From Embleya sp045207785 (GTDB lineage: Bacteria > Actinomycetota > Actinomycetes > Streptomycetales > Streptomycetaceae), in NCBI RefSeq assembly GCF_045207785.1, contig NZ_CP108776.1:2728001-2792000 (forward strand): DNA of 64,000 nucleotides, in the 5' to 3' direction. How positions within the stretch are numbered: the first letter of the stretch is position 1; every line of letters starts with the position of its first letter. The position numbers were made by a program, and so were the translations under genes. Shown here piece after piece: positions 50,626-59,777 of this stretch. Under the pieces are notes generated by a model. The model was given only the letters and a program-made list of their open reading frames with translations, was not told the DNA's origin and searched no databases.

Positions 50626-51816
50626 TCAGAAACCGCGGCGCCGCCGACGGACCTTGCGCACGATCGCGGCCGTGCCCACCAGGGCCACCGTCGCACCGGC
50701 CGCGCCCAGCGTGGTCGCGTCCTTGCGGCCCAGCCGGCGGGCGACCAGGGTGTGCCGGCCCTCGACGTCCTCGAGGAGCACGGCGAACGCGAGCTCATTG
50801 GTCCACACCGGGCGCCACCCGGCCGCCCGCAGCCGCTCGGAGGACACCACCCACCCGTGCATCGTGTACGCGAGGTCGCCCGCGGGGGCGGGCGTGATGC
50901 CCAGGCGATGCAGCCGCTCGGCGGTGCCCAGCGCCAGCGACGCGGGCAGCTCCATCCGGCGCATGCCGGACAGCTCCTCGATCTCCTCCTGCTCCAGCCA
51001 GCCCTCGGAACCGACCGTGACCACGCCCTCGACCCTGCCGAGCGCCGCGAATTCCAGCGCGGAGGCGAGGTCGTCGAGGTGGCAGAACTGCCAGCGGGGC
51101 TGTCCGCCGGAGACCACGAGCAGGCGCGGCGCCTCGAAGTGCCTGGTCATCACGCTGTCCGCCTCGGGACCGCCGACCAGGGTGGCGGGGCGGACGACGG
51201 TCACCTTGACGTGCGGATGCGCGCGCGGGGTGCGCTCCGCGAGCTCCTCGATCTCCAGGAGATCGCCCACGAGGGAGGCGTCGGCGGTCGCCCGCAGCGG
51301 GGCGTCCTCCGCGAGCGGTACGTCGTTGTCCGGTAGCGCTCCGTAGACCATGGCTGACGTGCACAGCACCACGCGGGGCACCCGGGCCGCCGCGGCGGCG
51401 GTCAGCACGGTCTGCGTACCGCGGACATTGCGCGCGCCGCGGGCGCGCGGTTCGGAGTCGAGCGACATGTCGAGCGCGAGGTGGACGACGACGTCCACGC
51501 CCTCCAGGCGGCCCGCGAGCGCCGGATCGCGGACGTCCATGATCCGCCACTGCGCGCCCGGGATCTCGCCGCGCCGCTCGTCGATCGCGATCAGGCGTTT
51601 GACCTCGTCGTTCGCGGCGAGAAGGGAAGCGACGCGATGACCGAGGCCCGAGGCGGCGCCGGTGACCGCGACCACGGGGCGAACCCGGGCCACGCTCTTG
51701 TCCGCGGCCTTCGGAATCTCCTGCGGGGCGGTCTCCGAGGCAGCGGTCCCGGTGCCTTCGCTCGTGCTCTCCCGCCCGCTCCGCCCAGAGCGAACGCGTG
51801 GGGGCTGGGAACTCAC
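50626..51816 (-). CDS. NAD-dependent epimerase/dehydratase family protein
   Basis: A 396-residue extended SDR. After a disordered N terminus of about 45 residues comes the Rossmann loop VVAVTGAASGLGHRVASLL, the NAD region VVVHLALDMSLD, and CTSAMVYGALPDN in place of the usual YxxxK, so the catalytic Tyr is in VYGA but the lysine is not obvious. The C terminus has a hydrophobic helix (TLGAAGATVALVGTAAIV) and an Arg cluster, suggesting membrane association. GTG 51816 follows GGGAG. Substrate unknown. Confidence 0.85.
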   Translation of the reverse strand: MSSQPPRVRSGRSGRESTSEGTGTAASETAPQEIPKAADKSVARVRPVVAVTGAASGLGHRVASLLAANDEVKRLIAIDERRGEIPGAQWRIMDVRDPALAGRLEGVDVVVHLALDMSLDSEPRARGARNVRGTQTVLTAAAAARVPRVVLCTSAMVYGALPDNDVPLAEDAPLRATADASLVGDLLEIEELAERTPRAHPHVKVTVVRPATLVGGPEADSVMTRHFEAPRLLVVSGGQPRWQFCHLDDLASALEFAALGRVEGVVTVGSEGWLEQEEIEELSGMRRMELPASLALGTAERLHRLGITPAPAGDLAYTMHGWVVSSERLRAAGWRPVWTNELAFAVLLEDVEGRHTLVARRLGRKDATTLGAAGATVALVGTAAIVRKVRRRRRGF

Positions 51817-52079
51817 TGGCGGTCTCCCGTGGTTAGTTTGGTACGAGCGGTTCGTCAAGAAAGGTACGCGCGACTGCTTGCCTTTCCTGTCAGTGTCCGT
51901 GATCCATCCTGCCGGAGGTGCTGTTGTGATCTTCACGCCAGGCGCCGATCGACGTCGCGGCGGTGTCGCCTCCGGCCGGGGCGGCGGGCAGGCCCAGCGA
52001 GACGAGGTAACCGTGAGTCAGCATCCAGTGGTCGGGCCCGAGGGCACCGCGCACGTGAACAACGTAGAGGGGCCCAACC

Positions 52080-53531
52080 ATGGCTGACTTCCCCTTCGGC
52101 TTCGGCAAGCCTTCGGGCGACGACGATCCGGATCGCCCCGGCGGCGGCTCCGGGAACCCGAACGACCCGTTCGGGTTCGGCGCGGCCGGCGGTGACCCGA
52201 ACAATCCGTTCGGCGCGCTCTTCGGGCAGATGAACCAGGCCGACCTCGGCGCCGCCTTCCAACAGCTCGGCAAGCTGCTGTCCTACGAGGGCGGCCCGGT
52301 CAACTGGGACCTCGCGCGCGACATCGCGCGGCAGACGGTCTCCCAGCACGGCGACGCGTCGATCGGCGCGGTCGAGCGCGCGGGCGTCGAGGAGTCCGTG
52401 CGGCTCGCGGAGCTGTGGCTGGACGAGGCCACGTCGCTGCCCTCGGGTGTGACCACGACGGCGGCCTGGAGCCGGTCCGAGTGGATCGAGGCGACCCTGC
52501 CGCAGTGGCGCGCGCTGGTCGAGCCGCTGGCGACCCGGGTGGTCGCGGCGATGGGCGAGATGATGCCCGACGAGATGCAGAGCATGGCCGGGCCGCTGCT
52601 GGGCATGATGCGCGGCATGGGCGGCGCGATGTTCGGTGCCCAGGTCGGGCAGGCGCTCGGCGCGCTGGCCGGCGAGGTGGTCGGCTCGACCGACATCGGG
52701 TTGCCGATCGGCCCCGCGGGCAAGGCCGCGCTGCTGCCGGCCAACCTGAGCGCGTTCGGCGAGGGGCTCTCGCTGCCGCAGGACGAGGTGCGGTTGTACC
52801 TGGCCCTGCGCGAGGCCGCGCACCAGCGCCTGTTCGCGCACGTGCCGTGGCTGCACCGGCACCTCTTCGGCGCCGTCGAGGCGTACGCACGGGGCATCAA
52901 GGTCGACATGAGCCGCTTGGAGGAGGCCGCGGGGCGGATCGACCCGAGCAACCCCGAGGCGCTCCAGGAGGCGTTCTCGCAGGGTCTGTTCGAGCCCGAG
53001 GAGACGCCGGAGCAAAAGACCGCCCTGTCCCGCCTGGAGACGGCGCTCGCGCTCGTGGAGGGCTGGGTCGACGCGGTCGTGCACAGCGCCGCGGCACCGC
53101 GGCTGCCCTCGGCGGGCGCGCTGCGCGAGACGCTGCGCCGGCGGCGCGCGAGCGGTGGCCCGGCCGAGCAGACCTTCGCCACGCTCGTCGGCCTGGAGCT
53201 GCGGCCCCGGCGCCTGCGCGACGCCTCGCGGCTGTGGGCCTCGCTGGCGGACGCGCGCGGGATCGACGGCCGCGACGCGGTGTGGCAGCACCCCGACCTG
53301 CTGCCGACCGCCGACGACCTGGACGACCCGGACGGCTTCGTGCACCACGCTGAGCTCGACCTCTCGGGGCTCGACGCCGAGCTGGACGCCGACCTGAACA
53401 CGCTGGAGTCGTCGGGCGGCCGAGCCGCGGACGACCACCCCACCGACGCCGAGGGCAAGGGCGAGGCGCCCACCGACGGCAAGCGCGAGGGCAAGGACGA
53501 CAAGGACGACGAGAAGGGCCCCGACGCGTGA
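52080..53531 (+). CDS. Zinc-dependent metalloprotease-like protein (DUF2342)
   Basis: 483 residues. The N terminus has low-complexity repeats (GNPNDPFGFG, GDPNNPFGALFGQ); the core carries LSYEGGPVNWDLARDIARQT and the zinc-site helix LYLALREAAHQRLFAHVPWL. The latter replaces the classic HExxH with an REAAH form that is usual in this family, so catalysis is debatable. The C-terminal 60 residues are acidic and lysine-rich. ATG 52080 follows a GAGGGG stretch. Its stop overlaps the NUDIX start by four bases. Confidence 0.85.
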   Translation: MADFPFGFGKPSGDDDPDRPGGGSGNPNDPFGFGAAGGDPNNPFGALFGQMNQADLGAAFQQLGKLLSYEGGPVNWDLARDIARQTVSQHGDASIGAVERAGVEESVRLAELWLDEATSLPSGVTTTAAWSRSEWIEATLPQWRALVEPLATRVVAAMGEMMPDEMQSMAGPLLGMMRGMGGAMFGAQVGQALGALAGEVVGSTDIGLPIGPAGKAALLPANLSAFGEGLSLPQDEVRLYLALREAAHQRLFAHVPWLHRHLFGAVEAYARGIKVDMSRLEEAAGRIDPSNPEALQEAFSQGLFEPEETPEQKTALSRLETALALVEGWVDAVVHSAAAPRLPSAGALRETLRRRRASGGPAEQTFATLVGLELRPRRLRDASRLWASLADARGIDGRDAVWQHPDLLPTADDLDDPDGFVHHAELDLSGLDAELDADLNTLESSGGRAADDHPTDAEGKGEAPTDGKREGKDDKDDEKGPDA

Positions 53532-54058
53532 GTCTGCGGCTCGACGCGATCGACGTGCTGTCCAAGTGGGACGCGCCCGACGACCGCCAGGACCGGCTCC
53601 GCCGGGGCTACCTGGAGCACCTGGCGGCACACGAGGACGGCATGCTCAAGGCGTGTCCCGACGCGCACGTGACGGCGAGCGCGATCATCGTGGACGCGAC
53701 CGGCGGGCGCGTGCTGCTGACCCTGCACGCCAAGCTCCGGATGTGGCTGCAGACCGGTGGGCACTGCGAGCCCGGTGACCGCACACTCGCCGACGCGGCG
53801 CTGCGCGAGGCGACGGAGGAGTCCGGCGTCCCGGGCCTGACGCTGCTCGCCGCGGGCGCGCCGGTGCACCTGGATCGGCACTCGACCCCCTGTGCGACCC
53901 ACCTGGACGTGCAGTACGTCGCGCTGGCCCCGGACGACGCGACCGAGCTGATCAGCGAGGAGTCGCTCGATCTGCAGTGGTTCGCGTTCGACGCGCTGCC
54001 GACCGGGACGGACGATTCGGTCCGGGCCCTGGTGGCCCGGGCCCGCGCGCTGGTCTGA
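53528..54058 (+). CDS. NUDIX hydrolase
   Basis: A 176-residue enzyme with the full Nudix box in GGHCEPGDRTLADAALREATEESGV (23-residue pattern GX5EX7REUXEEXGU; residues about 78-102). A short helical N-terminal extension (LRRGYLEHLAAHEDGMLKACP) precedes it. GTG 53528 overlaps the DUF2342 stop (GTGA), so translation is coupled. It hydrolyses a nucleoside diphosphate linked to some group; the substrate is not evident. Confidence 0.92.
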   Translation: MSLRLDAIDVLSKWDAPDDRQDRLRRGYLEHLAAHEDGMLKACPDAHVTASAIIVDATGGRVLLTLHAKLRMWLQTGGHCEPGDRTLADAALREATEESGVPGLTLLAAGAPVHLDRHSTPCATHLDVQYVALAPDDATELISEESLDLQWFAFDALPTGTDDSVRALVARARALV

Positions 54059-54080
54059 GGCCCGCGCACGAACGAGAACC

Positions 54081-54133
54081 ACGAGAAGCACGAAAGGGAC
54101 GCCCGGTTCGAGCGTCCCTTTCGTGCTTCTCGT
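54081..54133. terminator. Bidirectional terminator between NUDIX and AIM24 genes
   Basis: A 22-bp stem beginning ACGAGAAGCACGAAAGGGAC with a nine-base loop between convergent genes. Confidence 0.85.
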
Positions 54134-54151
54134 GCTTTCGACCCGGGGCCC

Positions 54152-54907
54152 TCACTGCCCCCAGGTGTTGCCCTGCATGCCGCCCTGCTGCCCGAGGCCG
54201 CGGTTGGCCATCCAGCCGCCCGAGGTGATGAAGTCGGCTGGCGGCAGCATCTCGCTCGGCTGGACCACGACGTAGCCCTCGCCGCGGAAGCTCATGTTCC
54301 AGCCCTCGCCGGTCCCCCGGCGGCGGCTGTACACCCGCTGCGACGTGGCCTGGGCCTCCAGGCCGATGGACAGGCCGGTGCTCCACGCGACGACGGCGTC
54401 GGCGTCGGCGAACGCCTCGTTGCCGCCGGTGACGCGCATGACGAGCGGCTTGCCCGACGTCATGATCGCGATCTTGCCGTTGCCGCGGATGTCGAGCTGG
54501 TACGAACCCGCGCCCGCGATCGACTGCGAACTCTCCAGCGCGACGACGTTCCAGGTCAGCGAGCTGTCCAGGGCCAGGACGTACTGGCCGTCGATGGTCA
54601 GCCCGTCGAAGTCGAGGCTGAGCACGTGGATCGACTGGGCCATGTTGGCGAGCCACATGGTCCCGGTGCCGACCGCGCGCATCAGGTTGAGCTGTTCGCC
54701 GGTGGCCGCGGCCGCGGCCTGCTCGGCGCCGGACCGCATGTTGCCGTCGAAGTCGACCGCGCCCTGGAACGCGACCATCGAGCCGACCCGGGCCAGACAG
54801 TCCTGCGGGTGTCCGTTGCCCAACTGGACCTTGAGCATGTGCGCGTTCTGGAGACTGAACCGCTCGGCCGTCTGCGCCGGGGCGTTTGCGAATAGCGAGC
54901 TCTGCAT
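54152..54907 (-). CDS. AIM24-family protein (third gene of cassette)
   Basis: 251 residues with the AIM24/TRAP-like beta fold: MLKVQLGNGHPQDCLARVGSMVAFQG, then LDFDGLTIDGQYVLALDSSL, and AVVAWSTGLSIGLE near 170-185, all characteristic. It ends in a Gly/Gln-rich tail (RGLGQQGGMQGNTWG). ATG 54907 lies 22 bp after the stop of the second AIM24 gene. No catalytic residues are expected; bacterial AIM24 proteins are of unknown function. Confidence 0.88.
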   Translation of the reverse strand: MQSSLFANAPAQTAERFSLQNAHMLKVQLGNGHPQDCLARVGSMVAFQGAVDFDGNMRSGAEQAAAAATGEQLNLMRAVGTGTMWLANMAQSIHVLSLDFDGLTIDGQYVLALDSSLTWNVVALESSQSIAGAGSYQLDIRGNGKIAIMTSGKPLVMRVTGGNEAFADADAVVAWSTGLSIGLEAQATSQRVYSRRRGTGEGWNMSFRGEGYVVVQPSEMLPPADFITSGGWMANRGLGQQGGMQGNTWGQ

Positions 54908-54929
54908 GGTGATCCTTCCTGGCTCGCGG

Positions 54930-55613
54930 TCAGCCGCGGACGTGGAAACGGTCGGTGGCGTCCTCTGCGGGCTGTACGACGACGAAGCCGGTGCCCTTGA
55001 ACGAGACCTGCATGGCCTCGCCGCTGCCGCGACCGACGATGCCGCCCATCCGCATGGAGCGCTTGGTCCCGACCTTGAGGCTGGTGCTCCACGCGACCAG
55101 GGCGTCCGGGTCCACGTAGGTCTCGCGCTCGCCGGGGTTGAGCACGACCGGCGTGCCCCGGGTGGTGATCGCGACCCAGCCCTCGCCCTGGATCTCCATG
55201 TTGTAGAGGCCGTTGCCGCTGAACTTCGCGCTGACCCCGCTGACCATCTTGATCGAGTGGGTCAGGTTCGCGTCGAACGCGAGGATGTTGGCCGCGTTGA
55301 CCGACAGCGCCTCGCCGTTCAGCTGCATGATCGCGATGTCGGCGCCGTAGTCGGCGAGGTAGACGTCGCCCTGGCCCTCGACGAGCATCAGCTGCATCCG
55401 CTCGCCGGTCATCGCGCCGGTCATCCGGCGGGTCCGTCCCTGGCCGTAGCCCTGGAAGGTGACCCACCCCTCGTAGGCGATCATCGAGCCCTGCTTGGCG
55501 AGCACGCTGGGGCTGCCCTGCTGGATGTTCACCCGGCAGATCTTGTTGCCGTGCGCGCTCATCCGGGCCTGCGGGGCGGTCTGCCCATACGACTGGATCA
55601 GTTGCTGGTCCAT
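54930..55613 (-). CDS. AIM24-family protein (second gene of cassette)
   Basis: 227 residues consisting of one AIM24 domain: KICRVNIQQGSPSVLAKQGSMIAYEGWV, VYLADYGADIAIMQLNGEALSV and DALVAWSTSLKVGTKRSM, ending FKGTGFVVVQPAED. ATG 55613 is only seven bases after the TerD-AIM24 stop, so they are co-transcribed. A paralogue of its two neighbours rather than a recent duplicate, since identity is modest by eye. Confidence 0.88.
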   Translation of the reverse strand: MDQQLIQSYGQTAPQARMSAHGNKICRVNIQQGSPSVLAKQGSMIAYEGWVTFQGYGQGRTRRMTGAMTGERMQLMLVEGQGDVYLADYGADIAIMQLNGEALSVNAANILAFDANLTHSIKMVSGVSAKFSGNGLYNMEIQGEGWVAITTRGTPVVLNPGERETYVDPDALVAWSTSLKVGTKRSMRMGGIVGRGSGEAMQVSFKGTGFVVVQPAEDATDRFHVRG

Positions 55614-55620
55614 GATCCCC

Positions 55621-57422
55621 TCACACCTCGTAGGGCTGGACGACGATGAAGTGGTTGCCGGGCGGGCACCGGAACTGGAGGTTCACGGTCTCGCCGCTGT
55701 GGCCGGGGAACGCCGTGCGGCGCAGCCGCATCTGGGTGGTCGTGGAGACCTGCATGCCGTTGCCGTCGGTCCAGGCCACGATCGCGTTGCTGTCCGCGAA
55801 GGTGGGGCCCTGTACCGGCAGCACGAGCGGGATGCCCTGGGTCTTGACGATCACCGTGCCCTGGCCGGAGAAGGTCTGCACGAACAGGCCGCCGCCGGGG
55901 ATGCCGTGTCCCTCGATCCGCTTGGGCTCGATGGCCAGGCCCTCGTCGTAGGCGAGCACGTTGGCCGAGTTCACGCAGAGCTGGTTGCCCTGGAGCTCGA
56001 CGATGTGCAGGTTCGCGGCCTCCTCGGCGAGGAAGACCTCGCCGTTGCCCTCGCAGCGCATCAGCTCGATCGACTGGCCGGTCATCCGGTTGCTGATCCG
56101 CCGGGACGCGCCCTGGCCCTGGAACTTGAACTTCACATCGCCCTGGTAGGCCACCATGACGCCCTGGCGGGCGATGACCTTGCCGCCGGAGACGTCGACG
56201 CGGACCATCTTGGGGTTCTGCTGGGTCCAGCGACTGCCGGCGGGGACCTCGCGGTACTGCTCGATGCCGTACTGGAAGGCCGGGTCGGCCGACGCGACGC
56301 CGACGCCCTGCATGCCCGGGCCCTGCATGCCGGGTCCCTGCATGCCGGGGTGCGGCGGGCCGGGCGGGCCGCCGGGCGCGGGCATCTGCAGCGTGGGCTG
56401 CATCTGGCCGGGGTGTCCCTGGCCGGGGTAGCCGCCGGGGCCGGGCGGACCGGGCGGCGGCGGGTAGCCGCCGGGGCCGGGGCCGCCCTGCTGCGGATAG
56501 CCGGGCGGCGGACCCTGCTGCTGGTTCGGGAAGCCGCCGGGACCGGGCGGCGGCGGGTAGCCACCCGGCGCGCCGTGCGGCGGAGTGCCCTGCGGCTGGT
56601 TGTACTGCGGCGGTCCGGGCGGCGGCGGGTATCCGCCGGGTGCGCCGTGCGGCGGAGTGCCGGGCTGCGGGCCGCCGTGCATGGGCGCGCCGACGGCGGG
56701 GGTGCCCCGGGCGGCGGGCCGAAGTTGGGCGCGGGCTGCTGCTGGTACTGCGGCGGCGGCGGTCCGCCGCCGGGCGGGCCGAACGACGGCGCGGGCTGCT
56801 GGTGCTGCGGCGGCATCGCGCCACCGGGCGGCGGGCCGAAGCCGGGGGCGCCGCCGGGCGGCACGGGGGCCGGCTGCGAGGCCTCTTCCGGCTCGTCCTC
56901 GGCGACCTCGCCGCCGAAGTTCTCCAGGAGCGCGCGCAGGCCGCCGTCGAAGCCCTGGCCGACGGCCGAGAACCGCCAGACGTCCTTCTTGTAGACATCC
57001 GCGATCATCACGGCGCGCTCGGTGCTGAACTCGCGCCCGGTGAACGCGTACCGCGCGACCTCCTGGCCGCCGGCCACGATCCGCAGGTAGCCGGATCCGA
57101 CCTGCGACATCACGCCGTCGCCGTCGATCGTCGCGGTGAACGCGAGCTTGTTGACGTTCGGCGGAACCCGGTCCAGCGTCACCCGGAACGACTCGGTGTC
57201 ACCGGCCTGCGCGCCAAGGAGCTGGATCGACTCCTCGGGCGACTTGGGCTGGTTGAAGAAGATGAAGTACCGATCGTCGGACAGTCGCTCGCCCGCGTCC
57301 AACCCGAAGCAGGCGATATCGAACGTCAGCCCGGGGGCGTCGAGATGCACCCCGACATACAGATCGGTCCCCGCGGTCAGGTCGGACAGCTTCGACTTCT
57401 GTCCCTTCCTGAACTCGACCAC
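55621..57422 (-). CDS. TerD-AIM24 fusion protein with apparent single-base frameshift
   Basis: About 600 residues after restoring one base. Residues 1-190 form a TerD/TerX-type domain (DLTAGTDLYVGVHLDAPGLTFDIACFG, DDRYFIFFNQPKSPEES, VMIADVYKKDVWRFSAVGQGF). A Pro/Gly/Gln-rich linker of about 180 residues follows, then an AIM24 domain (VSGGKVIARQGVMVAYQG to FIVVQPYEV). The frame breaks in the linker near 56712: TerD frame reads NFGPPPGAPPPSARP, whereas AIM24 resumes as VGAPMHGGPQPG; adding one C to a five-C run (minus strand) rejoins them. GTG 57422 has GGGAG seven bases upstream. TerD proteins bind calcium and occur in stress-resistance complexes; the fusion role is unknown. Confidence 0.8.
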
Positions 57423-57665
57423 TGTGTGGCTCCCTTCCCCGCTTCTCCGCCGCCGGCGGTGCGGGCGCCCACCACCTGGGTCCCCGCCGCGCACGGCACG
57501 CTACAACATCGGATCCCGCCCCGGTCCGGGTACGACCGAACGCTCGACCACCCGTCCTGTGCTTCCCGACGAGCGATCCCCCGCGACCGGTTCCCGGACG
57601 CGTACGCGCCTCACGCTATACGCCCGAATCCGGCGCCGCGACGAACCGTCGCGGCCGGTCGCGGA

Positions 57666-58478
57666 TCAGGCGCGAGGCTTGCGGCCCGCGCGATCGCGCG
57701 TTGTCCCGGAACGGGCACCGTCCGCTGCGGCGGTGCCCTTGCGGGCCCCGCGCGCACCGGCCGCGGCGCGCCCGCGGGTCGGCGCGGCCGGCTCCGGCTC
57801 GTCCGACGCCGCGTCCGGTCCGGTGTCCCCGGGGTCGTCGTCACTCATCGTCAGGCCGCTCGCCGCCGCGACGCCCTCCAGATATCCCCGCGCGCGTTCG
57901 GTGCGCGGATATGCGGCGAGCAATGTCCAAAAGCGCGGGCCGTGGCCGGGGACGAGCAAATGCGCCAACTCGTGCAGCAATACATAGTCGACGACATAGG
58001 TCGGCATGCCGCGCAGCCGGGTGGACAACCTGATCGTGGCGTCGACCGGTGTGCACGACCCCCAGCGGGTGTTCTGATTCCCCACCCAGCGCACGCTCGC
58101 GGGCTCGGCCCGGCCGTCCAGGTAGCGCGTCGAGAGCTCCCGGGCCCGGGCCACGAGGTCGTCGTCGCTGGGCCGGCGCCGGCGCTCCTGGGCGGCGAGC
58201 CGCTCCAGCATCACGCCGATCCAGCGTTTCTCCTCGGCCTGCGTCATCCGGGCCGGGAGCAGGACCACGGTGCGATCCCCGTCCCGGTACGCCGACACCG
58301 TTCGTCGCCGCCGGGCGCTGCGACGCACCTCGACGGCATCCTGAGAGGGGGCTCCGGACGGCACGTCGCGTCCGGCCCCGGGATCCGCGACCACAACCAG
58401 GACGTTAACCGACGGCACCGACAGGGCGCCGCCGCTTCGGGCCGGCGCGGGGTTTTCTCCACCGCTTTTCGCGGGCAT
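57666..58478 (-). CDS. YgjP/SprT-like zinc metallopeptidase (DUF45)
   Basis: 270 residues. The zinc site is LLHELAHLLVPGHGPRFWTLL (HExxH plus downstream His), preceded by VRWVGNQNTRWGSCTPVDATIRLS, the characteristic YgjP pattern. The N-terminal 60 and C-terminal 70 residues are disordered, and the tail is Ala/Gly/Arg-rich (RGRAAAGARGARKG). ATG 58478 is tentative; ATG 58505 or an internal GTG are possible because the upstream 80 bp is unusually AT-rich. It is divergent from the ThiF-like gene. Substrate unknown. Confidence 0.82.
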   Translation of the reverse strand: MPAKSGGENPAPARSGGALSVPSVNVLVVVADPGAGRDVPSGAPSQDAVEVRRSARRRRTVSAYRDGDRTVVLLPARMTQAEEKRWIGVMLERLAAQERRRRPSDDDLVARARELSTRYLDGRAEPASVRWVGNQNTRWGSCTPVDATIRLSTRLRGMPTYVVDYVLLHELAHLLVPGHGPRFWTLLAAYPRTERARGYLEGVAAASGLTMSDDDPGDTGPDAASDEPEPAAPTRGRAAAGARGARKGTAAADGARSGTTRDRAGRKPRA

Positions 58479-58671
58479 AAGCACTATTCGTTCGATAATT
58501 CTCATTCCCCGCTTCTCTGCCTAATATTTCCAAATAGCATATTCATACGGAGCCTGTGGACAACGAAATGCGCGCGAGCTCGGCGCAGCCCACAGTGGGC
58601 CGATCGAAATGCCTTTCGCGTTTCGTCCCGTCGTCGCCCGCCCGCGCGTATCGCCCTCCGGAGGCCGCCCC

Positions 58672-59777
58672 ATGCGCCCGCTCCTCAAGCCCGCCCTGCG
58701 CCGGTTGTGGCGCGACCGGCAGACCCTGCAACTGGGCCTGGACCCGCGGCGGGCGGTGCTGCTGGTCGGCCTCGACCCCACGACCACCCGCTTCGTGGAA
58801 CACCTGGACGGCACTCGCGACCTCGACCGGACCTACGCGCTCGCCGAACAGCTGGGCCTGGATCGCGCCCGGGCCGCGTCGGTGCTCGAACTGCTGGCCC
58901 GCGAGGGCGTCCTGGAGGACGCGTCCGGGCGGCCCACACCGGTGCCGACGCTGCCGCGCGAGCGGGCCAGGCTCGGGCCCGACCTGACCTCGCTCGCGCT
59001 CGTGCACGGCAGCGGCGAAGCGGGGCTGACCGCGCTGGAGCGCCGCGCCCGGGCCGTCGTGGCGGTACACGGGGCCGGGCGCGTCGGCGCGGCGGTGGCC
59101 GCGCTGCTGGCCGCCGCGGGGTGGGTCACGTGGTGCCGGCCGACCGCCGACCGGTGCGGGCGGGCGACGCGGGACCGGTGGGGCCGGCGTGGGACGGCGA
59201 GCGCGCCCGCCGCGAGACCACCGTGCGGGCGGCCCTGCGCCGGCTGGCCCCGGGCGTGCGGTGCGCGCTGCCCGCGGGGCGCGGGGCGCCCGACGTGGCG
59301 GTGATCGTCCCCGAGGGCCGCCCCGATCCGGCTCCCGGGGCCCGGTTGGCGCGGCAGGGCGTGCCGCACCTGTACGCCGACATCCGCGAGACCACCGGCG
59401 TGATCGGGCCGTTCGTGCTGGTCGGCCGGTCGGCGTGCGGGCGCTGCCTGGATCTGGCCCGCAGCGACCGCGATCCCGGCTGGCCCCGGCTGCTCGCCCA
59501 GCTCGCGGCGGCGCCCGGGCCCGGCGATGCCCCGTGTGACGTCGTGCTCGCGACCGAGGTCGCCGCGCGCGCGAGCATGCAGGTGCTGACCTTCCTCGAC
59601 GGCGCGCTCCCCACGACCGTCGACGGCACCGTCGAGATCGAGCTGCCGGACGGCCTGACCCGGCGAAGGAGCTGGTCACCGCATGTGCGGTGCGACTGTG
59701 GTGCCACCCGCCCAGAGCAAGAGGTGGGCTCCATCACACATGCCACGTCGTCGAGTCGGACACAATGGGTCGCGTGA
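58672..59777 (+). CDS. ThiF/E1-like protein with apparent single-base frameshift
   Basis: About 368 residues with one base restored. The N-terminal 110 residues resemble the winged-helix part found in front of some ThiF domains (LGLDPRRAVLLVGLDPTTTRF). The nucleotide loop follows as VVAVHGAGRVGAAVAALLAAAG. The frame changes at about 59110; adding one G to GGGG gives AAGVGHVVPADRRP, the usual ThiF continuation. The C-terminal part has GRSACGRCLDLARSDRDPGW and VRCDCGATRPE, perhaps a zinc site, but the adenylation lysine/arginine set is incomplete by eye. The stop overlaps the ABC1 kinase start by four bases. Function unknown. Confidence 0.72.

Noticed and set aside
52080..53531. Classic HExxH metalloprotease call
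   Set aside because: The motif here is REAAH, which is normal for the DUF2342 family, so protease activity should not be assumed.
56640..59777. Open frame of 1045 codons on the plus strand
   Set aside because: Mostly antisense to the TerD-AIM24 and YgjP genes. Only its final 220 codons are real, as the C-terminal part of the ThiF-like gene after a one-base frameshift.
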